Assembly: GCA_966212235.1 (NCBI GenBank) | Contig: CBIHPP010000006.1 | Coordinates: 434,001 to 498,000 of the forward strand | DNA length: 64,000 nt | DNA from: Niastella sp966212235 | GTDB lineage: Bacteria > Bacteroidota > Bacteroidia > Chitinophagales > Chitinophagaceae | Direction: 5' to 3' | Shown here: piece after piece, positions 51,750-58,552 of the stretch | Position numbering within the stretch: the first letter of the stretch is position 1 | Layout: each line of letters begins with the position of its first letter | The notes under the pieces: model-generated | Seen by the model: the letters and a program-made list of their open reading frames with translations, nothing else | What the model was told of the DNA's origin: nothing | Database searches by the model: none | Translations under genes and position numbers: made by a program

Positions 51750-52696
51750 CTTCTGCCACCACCGCCGCCAGGTCCGCGACCGCCACCACCAGGTCCGCGA
51801 CCACCGCCGCCCCTGTTCTGGCCACCGCCACCACGATTACCACCGCCACCGCCATGACCACGGCCGCCGCCACCGCCTTGACCACGGCCACCGCCGCCGC
51901 CTTTACCACGACCTGCTTCCGCTTCCGCTTCTGCCAACATGCGTGCTGCTTTCTTTTCTTTTTCATCATCTGCCGTATCATCTGTTTCTTCATCTTTAGC
52001 GGCTTGTCTTTCAGCAAGACCTTCCGCTATAGCAGCAGTGATGTATTGAGTAATGATAGCGATAGATTTTGTAGCGTCGTCGTTTGACGGAATTGCGAAG
52101 TCAACTTTATTAGGATCGCAATTGGTATCAACCATACCAAAAGTGGTAATGCCCAGTCTTTTGGCTTCAGCCAGCGCGATGTGCTCATGGCCGATGTCGA
52201 TAATGAACAAAGCGGCAGGTACACGGCCCAGTTGGCTGATACCACCCAGTACTTTATCCATTTTATCACGGTCGCGACCGAGGGTTAATTTCTCTTTTTT
52301 AGTCAGCACCTCGGCACTGCCGTCGCCCAGCATTTTGTCGATGCTCTGCATCTTCTTAACGCTTTTGCGAACTGTGTTGAAGTTGGTCAACATACCACCC
52401 AACCAACGCTCGGTAACGAAAGGCATGTTTATTTTGCGGGCACACTCAGTAACAATTTCTTTCGCTTGTTTCTTGGTGCCAACGAACATGATCTTTTTAC
52501 CGCTGCGGGCAATCTGCTTCAGGGCAGCAGCTGCTTCGGTCAGGTGTTCGGTAGTTTTATTAAGGTCAATGATGTGAATGCCTTTCTTTTCAGCAAAAAT
52601 GTATGGTAACATTTTTGGATTCCACTTCTTCCGCAGGTGACCAAAGTGTACACCGGCATCCAGGAGCTGCTGTTGCAATGAAGTGTTATTTTCCAT
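51746..52696 (-). CDS. rpsB: 30S ribosomal protein S2 with Gly/Arg-rich tail
   Basis: A 316-residue S2. The core (residues ~1-230) is ordinary: LLDAGVHFGHLRKKWNPKM, FVGTKKQAKEIV, ERWLGGMLTNFNTV and FGMVDTNCDPNKVDFAIPSN. An acidic linker at ~232-260 is followed by a 55-residue tail (262-316) made almost only of Gly and Arg with some Asn, Gln, His, Pro. Repeating blocks such as GGGGGRGQ and GGGGRGPGG resemble RGG boxes of RNA-binding proteins. S2 binds the 16S rRNA and S1 at the mRNA exit side. It is the third gene of rplM-rpsI-rpsB-tsf. Confidence 0.96.
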   Translation of the reverse strand: MENNTSLQQQLLDAGVHFGHLRKKWNPKMLPYIFAEKKGIHIIDLNKTTEHLTEAAAALKQIARSGKKIMFVGTKKQAKEIVTECARKINMPFVTERWLGGMLTNFNTVRKSVKKMQSIDKMLGDGSAEVLTKKEKLTLGRDRDKMDKVLGGISQLGRVPAALFIIDIGHEHIALAEAKRLGITTFGMVDTNCDPNKVDFAIPSNDDATKSIAIITQYITAAIAEGLAERQAAKDEETDDTADDEKEKKAARMLAEAEAEAGRGKGGGGGRGQGGGGGRGHGGGGGNRGGGGQNRGGGGRGPGGGGRGPGGGGGRR

Positions 52697-52735
52697 TTAA
52701 CTTATTTGAAAATGTGTGATTTGAAAATTTGATTA
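52697..52735 (-). repeat. AT-rich repeat of TTTGAAAA-type units before rpsB
   Basis: Two TTTGAAAAT units with a 9-15 nt spacing in the 95-nt gap before rpsB. Related to 51451-51490. Confidence 0.45.
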
Positions 52736-52761
52736 TGACCGCTAACATTTCAAAACACTCC

Positions 52762-52779
52762 TCCGCCAGATGGCGGAGA
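52762..52779. repeat. hairpin CTCCGCC-N4-GGCGGAG
   Basis: A 7-bp stem with a 4-nt loop (8 bp if the AG/AT closing pairs form) between rpsI and rpsB. It lacks a T-run, so it is more likely an RNA-processing or regulatory hairpin than a terminator. Confidence 0.5.
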
Positions 52780-52791
52780 AGATGTATAAGA

Positions 52792-53181
52792 TTAACGTTT
52801 GCTGAACTGGTAGCTGCGACGAGCTTTTTTGTGACCGAATTTCTTACGCTCAACAGATCTCGGATCGCGTTTTAATACCCCAACTATTTTCAATGCAGGA
52901 CGGTAATCCTGGCTCACTTCGAGCAGCGCGCGACCGATTCCCAGTTTAGCAGCTTCAGCCTGTCCTTTCATACCACCACCGGCAGCATTGATCTTAACAT
53001 CAAATTTATCGAGGGTTTGCGTAGCTTTTAAAGGCAGTTCAACCTGATTTTGCAGATAAACCAGTGAAAAGTATTCTTTGTAGTCTTTATCGTTAACGGT
53101 GATCTTACCGGTTCCGCGTGACAACCAAACTCGTGTCACAGCTTCTTTACGACGACCTACGGCATTTTTTTGCTTTTCCAT
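52792..53181 (-). CDS. rpsI: 30S ribosomal protein S9
   Basis: A 129-residue S9 of normal length: NAVGRRKEAVTRVWLSRGTG, GGGMKGQAEAAKLGIGRALL and the basic tail ERKKFGHKKARRSYQFSKR whose last Arg reaches the P-site tRNA. It lies 13 nt after rplM in the usual rplM-rpsI pair. Confidence 0.97.
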   Translation of the reverse strand: MEKQKNAVGRRKEAVTRVWLSRGTGKITVNDKDYKEYFSLVYLQNQVELPLKATQTLDKFDVKINAAGGGMKGQAEAAKLGIGRALLEVSQDYRPALKIVGVLKRDPRSVERKKFGHKKARRSYQFSKR

Positions 53182-53194
53182 GTATGATTTACAA

Positions 53195-53638
53195 TTAGAA
53201 AGTTAATGATTGAGGTTTCTGTGCAGCATGCTCGTGTTGGTCGCCGGCATACACAAATAATTTCTTGAACATTTTGCGGCCCAGGCGATTTTTAGGCAAC
53301 ATACCTTTTACAGCTCTTTCAACCACTTGCTCCGGACGACGGCGCAGTAATTCGCGGGCTGTTTCGGCTTTTTGACCACCTGGGTAACCAGAGTAGGTCA
53401 GGTATTCTTTTTCATCGATTTTGTTACCGGTGAATTTTACCTTTTCAGCATTGATAACAATGATGTAGTCTCCGCAATCAACATGTGGCGTGTAATAGGC
53501 CTTGTTCTTACCACGAAGAACAGAAGCTATTTTCGCACACATGCGTCCCACGGTTTGATTGGTACCGTCTACAACGTACCAGTTGCGTTTAACGGTAGCC
53601 GCATTCGCATGTTGGGTAGTGAAATGAAGTTTACTCAT
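53195..53638 (-). CDS. rplM: 50S ribosomal protein L13
   Basis: A 147-residue L13: NWYVVDGTNQTVGRMCAKIA, DCGDYIIVINAEKVKFTGNK, and AVKGMLPKNRLGRKMFKKL. It leads the ribosomal cluster and has a strong promoter 117 nt upstream and a leader hairpin directly before its start. Confidence 0.97.
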   Translation of the reverse strand: MSKLHFTTQHANAATVKRNWYVVDGTNQTVGRMCAKIASVLRGKNKAYYTPHVDCGDYIIVINAEKVKFTGNKIDEKEYLTYSGYPGGQKAETARELLRRRPEQVVERAVKGMLPKNRLGRKMFKKLFVYAGDQHEHAAQKPQSLTF

Positions 53639-53680
53639 AAAAAAAATTATAGCCGAAAGCTGCGTGTTGCAAGCTTCAGC
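53639..53680 (-). promoter_or_regulatory. terminator-like leader hairpin of rplM
   Basis: On the minus strand GCTGAAGCT (53680-53672), a 10-nt loop and AGCTTTCGGC (53661-53652) pair with one bulge, then TATAATTTTTTTT runs into the rplM ATG. It could act as an attenuator or a ribosomal-protein binding leader. An L13 leader has, as I recall, been proposed in Bacteroidia. Confidence 0.55.
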
Positions 53681-53754
53681 CGGTTAAGAAATTAAACAGC
53701 AAGGCCATCCCGCTTGCCGTCTCCGTAAATAGTTGGGTAACTAAAAACGGGTCG

Positions 53755-53786
53755 CAAAGATAGGCTGATAATATACGCGTGACAAA
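53755..53786 (-). promoter_or_regulatory. promoter of the rplM-rpsI-rpsB-tsf cluster
   Basis: TTTG (53786-53783), a 20-nt spacer and TATCTTTG (53762-53755) on the minus strand. RNA would start near 53750, leaving a ~112-nt leader before rplM. Confidence 0.8.
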
Positions 53787-53887
53787 TATTTCGACAACTT
53801 ATTTTTCATCGCACCTTTGCAATGCATTGATTTTCAATAAATATTTTGACATATAATTTTCACTACTGCCTAAAAACCAGGTTTAGC

Positions 53888-53947
53888 GGGGGTTACAGAA
53901 GGGTTATATAGTCAAAAAAGCCTGGCTTGCTACTTTCTAAAACCCCC
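53888..53947. repeat. inverted repeat GGGGGTT ... AACCCCC
   Basis: Arms at 53888-53894 and 53941-53947, 46 nt apart. It borders the 42-bp imperfect repeat that follows and may mark the edge of a small element. Confidence 0.4.
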
Positions 53948-53950
53948 AAA

Positions 53951-54037
53951 TATGCGAAAACCGCACGGGACATGCAGGCGCCGATTTCCGCATATATGAA
54001 AAAACCGCATGGAGACACGCCGGCGCCGGTTTCCGCA
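53951..54037. repeat. two imperfect 42/43-bp tandem repeats
   Basis: Both units run from TATG through AAAACCGCA and GGCGCCG to TTTCCGCA. Unit 1 (53951-53992) is bounded by ATATGCG and CGCATAT in inverted order. The repeats are GC-rich in an AT-rich gap. An open frame crosses them but has no protein-like signs of its own. Confidence 0.6.
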
Positions 54038-54132
54038 GATTTCATTCGCCTGTCAAAGGAATATCGTAGGGCTGGAACCGCTTTATGGCAGAGGACCGGT
54101 ATTGGTGTAAGCCTTATCTTTACCGGCAGACT

Positions 54133-54363
54133 ATGAGACGAACCATTATATTCATACCAAAAGGGGAAACCGAACCAATAACTGTGGTTGTGCACCACAA
54201 GCCTGAATTGAACGAGACAGAACACGCAGGTATATGGAATATCGATACGAATGATGTGTGGTTGAGTACTGTATTATGGAATCAATTCCCGCCGAATGAT
54301 CAGAAACAACAAGCTAAAGTATTTGCTCAGCTGCATAAGATGAGTAACAACTTAATCGCATAA
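54133..54363 (+). CDS. small hypothetical protein
   Basis: A 76-residue protein from the ATG at 54133: MRRTIIFIPKGETEPITVVV, then an acidic WNIDTNDVWLST part and a helical end. The frame is open from 54085 but that part runs into the repeat element. No family is recognised and there is no signal peptide. The start overlaps the stop of an upstream frame (53927-54136) by ATGA, though that frame is itself doubtful. Confidence 0.5.
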   Translation: MRRTIIFIPKGETEPITVVVHHKPELNETEHAGIWNIDTNDVWLSTVLWNQFPPNDQKQQAKVFAQLHKMSNNLIA

Positions 54364-54525
54364 TACATTTGTGTAAGCGGCTGATCATATGTTGTTCAGT
54401 AGAAAGAACAAAACATTTTTAAATCAAATGCACTCACCAGCTGGCCGGCTGCATTTATAGCTTACCATAGTTCCAGTCTGAACTCCCCAGGCTTTCTCTC
54501 CAACTTATGTTACTGTTTAATGATC

Positions 54526-55356
54526 TCAATTGCCCATTGCCTTCAGCTTGTTACCTTTCTCCTTAACGCCAACCCCGTAAGGTCTTTTGCTTTTGTGCTT
54601 CTTTACTTTGGATTGCTTCTTTTTTGCGGCGGCTTTGACCTGGGCGGGCTGCTTTTGTTTACTCGTTATGATACCCGCTGCCACACACCGCATGCCGGTT
54701 GATTGCAGCCCGTTTGTTGGCACCCCATCAATACACCCGGTAACTTTTAGAAATACTGCATAGGCCGGGGCACGGGCGGGAACCGGTATTTCAATGGCTA
54801 ATTCCTCTGGGTAATCGCTTGTACTGTATACATCACTATACACTACTTCTTTCTGTATTCGGTTGCGTGCAAAATCAGGATATATAACATGAATGCTCGC
54901 CTGGAATTCATGCATATGTTTTGTTTTCCATCTGGGTGCTTTAGACAGAGACAGATTAATGCACAACCGGTGTTTAACAATTCCGGTCGTTTCAATATCC
55001 CAGTACGTACGAAGAAGGTTTTTCAGGGTGTGAACAGCATGGCACTCGAGGTTAAGCAGGCCATATACATCGTTTTGGTTGGTTTCTTTTAACTGGCTGC
55101 GGAAGGCGGATAACAGCCGGGGCCAGAGTGTACCATCGCTATGCTCATCACGGATGCAGCTGAAGATCAGGCTGGCTGTTTGATTCACCTGCAGCAGCCT
55201 GTTTTTGCTTTGCTCCATGGCTTCGTTCAGAACGGCCGGTTTAAAGGTTCCTCTCGGGTTGCGTTCATGCTCGCCATAACGCTTGCTATGAACGATGATC
55301 TTGCCTTTTAAGGTTTTTTGTAACCCCTTATTGGCATTGCGATTTGCTTTGGCCAT
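54526..55356 (-). CDS. basic hypothetical protein downstream of an 11-bp repeat array
   Basis: A 276-residue protein from the ATG at 55356 (MAKANRNANKGLQKTLKGKI; 55362 is the other option). Both ends are strongly basic: the N-terminal ~45 residues and a Lys-rich tail from ~233 (KKKQSKVKKHKSKRPYG). The middle alternates helix (QSKNRLLQVNQTASLIFSCI) and beta-rich parts (EFQASIHVIYPDF). There are no membrane or signal segments. Such a plan suggests nucleic-acid or phosphate binding, but I do not recognise a family and make no claim. An eight-unit 11-bp array lies 112-199 nt upstream of its start. Confidence 0.65.
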   Translation of the reverse strand: MAKANRNANKGLQKTLKGKIIVHSKRYGEHERNPRGTFKPAVLNEAMEQSKNRLLQVNQTASLIFSCIRDEHSDGTLWPRLLSAFRSQLKETNQNDVYGLLNLECHAVHTLKNLLRTYWDIETTGIVKHRLCINLSLSKAPRWKTKHMHEFQASIHVIYPDFARNRIQKEVVYSDVYSTSDYPEELAIEIPVPARAPAYAVFLKVTGCIDGVPTNGLQSTGMRCVAAGIITSKQKQPAQVKAAAKKKQSKVKKHKSKRPYGVGVKEKGNKLKAMGN

Positions 55357-55818
55357 AATCAAAAAGTTTTTTAGCTTTATTGAATAGAGCTCATTCGCAT
55401 TCCCTTAACCGAAAGGTACAAAAAAATCAATCGTGAACCCGGTTTTATCTCCCTCCTCATAGTGAATTTACAGCGACTTTATAGCGATGTTATAGCGACC
55501 TTATAGCGATAGGCGATAGGGGCATCTTTTGGGTCTCCTTCGGGACATCTTCGGGAAAGCTTTAAAATTTATTTCAATAACAAATCAGTAGAGTATGTTT
55601 CGGCTGGCCCGTGCTTAAAATCAGGGCGACTTTGGAGCGAAGGAATATGGGAGCAAGGGCGGAGGGAGATGAATACGAGTCTGAAGAAACTGTAGATTCT
55701 CTACGCATGTAACTTATCAATATACCTGTCCTGATCATACCCTTGAAAATCATTTTAACCAATTTTATACACTAACATATAAAGCCTGACATCCCTGAAG
55801 TTTATAAATCATAAAAAC
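55357..55818. other. intergenic region with a repeat array
   Basis: About 460 bp between the basic hypothetical gene and the HigBA promoter. Apart from the 11-bp array at 55468-55555 and a TACCTTTC -7-like box (~55412) pointing left, nothing gene-like is seen. Confidence 0.45.
55468..55555. repeat. 11-bp periodic array, eight units
   Basis: Four units of TTAYAGCGAYN (55468-55511), one hybrid GGCGATAGGGG (55512-55522) and three units ending in TTYGGG (55523-55555), all in exact 11-bp register. The period is close to one DNA turn, so a protein could line up on one face. Confidence 0.75.
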
Positions 55819-55843
55819 AAAAGTTGGCAAATTGCCAACTTTT
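55819..55843. promoter_or_regulatory. HigBA operator, 25-bp perfect palindrome
   Basis: AAAAGTTGGCAA (55819-55830), one central A, and the exact complement (55832-55843). It covers the -33 box and the spacer of the higBA promoter, the expected site for autorepression by HigA. Confidence 0.82.
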
Positions 55844-55853
55844 AGTACATTTG
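55824..55853 (+). promoter_or_regulatory. higBA promoter
   Basis: TTG (55824-55826), a 19-nt spacer and TACATTTG (55846-55853). RNA would start near 55858, leaving a ~100-nt leader before higB with a small GCTTCGCAGATGAAGC hairpin. Confidence 0.78.
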
Positions 55854-55956
55854 TTTTAATTAGACCATCGAAAGGTAAGCTTCGCAGATGAAGCGGCGAT
55901 ACTTCACAATAGTTAGTAGAGTGTGATAAATTTTTAAATCATTTAACTGATTTGAA

Positions 55957-56250
55957 ATGATCGTTATTCATTTGCAGAAGCTTAATCGCTTCGCCCAAAT
56001 TCATGCTGACGCCAGAAAACATCTGGCTGCATGGAAAACAATCGTAGAAAAAGCAGACTGGAAAATGAAACAGGATGTGTTAGCCGATTTTCCCAATGCG
56101 AAGATCATCAAAAACAATCGTGCGAGGTTCGAGATCGTGCACAACACCTATCGCATCATTACACAAATTGACTACGAAGATGGAATTGTTGAAATACGTT
56201 TCATTGGAACTCATAACGAGTATGACGCCATAGATCCTGAAACAATATGA
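55957..56250 (+). CDS. higB: HigB family mRNA interferase toxin
   Basis: A 97-residue RelE/HigB-type toxin. The family's helix AWKTIVEKADWKMKQDVLAD, the strand-rich core RFEIVHNTYRIITQIDYEDG and the end VEIRFIGTHNEYDAID with the conserved His are present. It should cut mRNA on ribosomes when free. It is first in the operon, before the antitoxin, the order typical of HigBA. The antitoxin starts 4 nt after its stop. Confidence 0.9.
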   Translation: MIVIHLQKLNRFAQIHADARKHLAAWKTIVEKADWKMKQDVLADFPNAKIIKNNRARFEIVHNTYRIITQIDYEDGIVEIRFIGTHNEYDAIDPETI

Positions 56251-56254
56251 TACT

Positions 56255-56626
56255 ATGCAGCAATGGTTTCTCATAGAAAATGAAAAGGAATACCAGGAGG
56301 TAACCAACCGCTATGAAGAAATCCGTACTGCTAAAAAAGGCACCACCGAACACCGGGAAAAATTATTACTCGCCTTTCTCATCAACCAATACGAAGAAAA
56401 ACAGTGGGACCTACCTGAAGTCGACCCTATAGAACTGATTAAAATACGCATGGAAGATTTTGGCTACAAACTTACCGACCTGGCCAAAGAATACGGAGAC
56501 AAAGGAACCCTTAGTAAAGTACTGAACTACAAGCAAGCGCTTTCTTTAACCATGATCCGGAAATTCAGTGAAATGCTACGTATTCCCGTAGAAGCATTAA
56601 CTAAAGAATATGAACTTAAAGAATAA
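56255..56626 (+). CDS. higA: HigA family antitoxin
   Basis: A 123-residue antitoxin with an acidic, helical N-terminal part (residues 1-60) and an Xre-type helix-turn-helix at ~62-118 (LIKIRMEDFGYKLTDLAKEY, then LSKVLNYKQALSLTMIRKFS). It binds HigB and represses the promoter through the palindrome at 55819-55843. A helix-turn-helix at the C-terminal side is usual for this HigA subtype. A third small gene follows 5 nt later. Confidence 0.9.
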   Translation: MQQWFLIENEKEYQEVTNRYEEIRTAKKGTTEHREKLLLAFLINQYEEKQWDLPEVDPIELIKIRMEDFGYKLTDLAKEYGDKGTLSKVLNYKQALSLTMIRKFSEMLRIPVEALTKEYELKE

Positions 56627-56631
56627 ACGCT

Positions 56632-56841
56632 ATGAAACTGGAAAATGAATTTCAATATAACCGGTCAAAACAACTAGTTGAAAAAATAAAAGCGGATATT
56701 GAACGGCTTAACAAAGACCTTGAGAAAGATCCATTAAGAGTTCAATTATTTACCGCTTGCTCCTACCTAATGAAACAAGAAATTGAGGAGCAAATTGCCG
56801 AATACGAATCAGTGTATAAGAAAGATGCTTCAGGTTTATAA
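56632..56841 (+). CDS. small coiled-coil protein, third gene of the higBA operon
   Basis: A 69-residue, charged, all-helical protein (MKLENEFQYNRSKQLVEKIK, then DIERLNKDLEKD and EIEEQIAEYESVY). It begins 5 nt after higA with no promoter or terminator between, so it must be co-transcribed. I know no named family. It may assist the antitoxin, but nothing in the sequence shows this. Confidence 0.75.
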   Translation: MKLENEFQYNRSKQLVEKIKADIERLNKDLEKDPLRVQLFTACSYLMKQEIEEQIAEYESVYKKDASGL

Positions 56842-56964
56842 TTTTCATCGACAGTCCTGTTCTAATACTGCTATATTTTATTTGAACAATTTCCCACCCA
56901 TTTTTATTATAATTGCTACACGCAATTGTAATCGTAAAAACTTAAATAAAATTCTCATATAATC

Positions 56965-57567
56965 ATGCCTATCCACACACTCGGTCGCAACGTCTTTGGG
57001 GATGTTGCAAACACCGGAAACCTGATGCCTATCGAAGAAGCCCATCAATTACTCAATGAATGGGTACCCAACGATCGCCTGCGCCTGCATATGAAACAGG
57101 TAGCCGCCGTTATGAAAGCCTGGGCCATTGAAAAAGAACAGGCCGATGAATTAGCCGCGCGCAAATGGGAACTGGCCGGCCTCCTGCATGATGCCGACTG
57201 GGAAAAACATCCCGATGATCATTGCCGCATCATCATTGAAGAACTGGAGCGCCGCCACGTTGATCCTGAAGTGATCCATTGCATTGCGTCACACGGTCCA
57301 AAATATTTCGGTGTAGAACCCAATAACACCATGGATAAAATGATCTATGCCTTTGATGAACTTTCTGGTTTCATTCACGCTGCTGCCCTTATACGGCCAA
57401 CCAGATACGAAGGCATGGATGTGAAAAGCATTCTGAAAAAATTAAAAACACCTTCTTTTGCCGCCCAGGTAAACCGGGATGATATTTCCGATGCCATTGC
57501 CAGCATTAACACCCCGTTGGAAGAGATCATTCAATTCATCATCGATCATCAAAAAGACGTGCAATAA
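56965..57567 (+). CDS. HD domain phosphohydrolase-like protein
   Basis: A 200-residue cytoplasmic protein with an HD domain: His in LRLHMKQVAAVMKAWA, the HD pair in LAGLLHDADWEKHPDDH and IHCIASHG further on. The last segment DELSGFIHAAALIRPTRYEG is typical of a stand-alone HD family found in many bacteria and likely to hydrolyse a phosphorylated nucleotide-type substrate. A start at 57025 (MPIEEAHQLL) would fit the family's usual length as well. Confidence 0.83.
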   Translation: MPIHTLGRNVFGDVANTGNLMPIEEAHQLLNEWVPNDRLRLHMKQVAAVMKAWAIEKEQADELAARKWELAGLLHDADWEKHPDDHCRIIIEELERRHVDPEVIHCIASHGPKYFGVEPNNTMDKMIYAFDELSGFIHAAALIRPTRYEGMDVKSILKKLKTPSFAAQVNRDDISDAIASINTPLEEIIQFIIDHQKDVQ

Positions 57568-57622
57568 CTGGCTGTTAATACCATTATTCGCTATTTTGCG
57601 AATACAGAGGACTATTTGCACT

Positions 57623-58552
57623 ATGAAAAAATGGCTACTGGTAACGGCATTCGTTTTTATTGCAGCATTGGCAGGCATCTACATTTTTATACCCGCCCAC
57701 CTGGAAATCATCCAAATTACTCCGGTTCACTGTAGTACTCCCGGCGCTTACAGAACACTAACTACAAAGGAGAAATGGAATTCCTGGTGGCCAGCTACCC
57801 GGTCAAACAGTAACGCCTTCCTTTATAAAAATAATTCCTTTGAGATCACAAAAACGCTGATGAATACATTTAAGATCCGTATTCATCAAAGTGAGCAACC
57901 CATTAACAGTACCCTGTATTTAATTCCGCTGTCCGGCGATTCAACAAATATTGAATGGAGATGCAGCTTTTCTGCCGGCGTAAATCCCATCAAACGTATA
58001 CAACATTACCGGAAGGCTATTGCCTTAAAAAAAGATATGGCCGCTATTCTCAGCCATTTCAAATCCTTTGCAGAGAAAAAAGAAAATATTTACGGTATCT
58101 CCTTCCGTGAAGTTATTTTCAAAGATTCCCTGCTGATAAGCACCAAATCAACAACGGTTTCTTATCCTACTGTTGCCGATATTTATACATTGATAAACGC
58201 TTTAAAAAAATACAGCGCCGCACATCAGGCTCAACAAACCGGTAACCCGTATCTAAACATCACGCCGTTAAATCCGTTCGGATTCCAGGTTCTGACTGCC
58301 ATTCCTGTTGATAGATCAATCCCCACCAATAGCCAGTTTTTTCACCGGCGTATTCCATTGAATCGCTTTCAGGTTACACGGGTGCAAGGTGGCGCTGGGA
58401 CTGTTAACCAGGCTCTACAACAATTTCAATTATACATTCAGGATTACCGCAGAACGGTGATGGCGCTTCCTTTTCAGCAGCTTATTACCGACAGAGTTGC
58501 TGAGCCTGATACGGCCCGGTGGATTACCGATATCTATATTCCTTTATTTTGA
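57623..58552 (+). CDS. membrane-anchored SRPBCC / GyrI-like protein
   Basis: About 309 residues from the ATG at 57623, which gives an N-terminal membrane anchor (MKKWLLVTAFVFIAALAGIY). Residues ~30-155 resemble an SRPBCC (polyketide cyclase-like) fold with the KWNSWWPA start, and ~165-305 a GyrI/AraC-effector-binding fold (RIPLNRFQVTRVQGG ... TARWITDIYIPL). Both are ligand-binding folds; the pairing on a membrane anchor is seen in Bacteroidota. Its 3' end overlaps the convergent FG-GAP gene by 9 nt. Confidence 0.72.
   Translation: MKKWLLVTAFVFIAALAGIYIFIPAHLEIIQITPVHCSTPGAYRTLTTKEKWNSWWPATRSNSNAFLYKNNSFEITKTLMNTFKIRIHQSEQPINSTLYLIPLSGDSTNIEWRCSFSAGVNPIKRIQHYRKAIALKKDMAAILSHFKSFAEKKENIYGISFREVIFKDSLLISTKSTTVSYPTVADIYTLINALKKYSAAHQAQQTGNPYLNITPLNPFGFQVLTAIPVDRSIPTNSQFFHRRIPLNRFQVTRVQGGAGTVNQALQQFQLYIQDYRRTVMALPFQQLITDRVAEPDTARWITDIYIPLF

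Noticed and set aside
51564..51857. Proline-rich open frame on the plus strand opposite the end of rpsB
   Set aside because: It is the antisense of the Gly/Arg codons of the S2 tail and has no start signals of its own.
53893..54225. 110-residue minus-strand frame and the plus-strand frame 53927-54136
   Set aside because: Both run through the GC-rich tandem repeat and have no family likeness. Only 54133-54363 looks like a gene.
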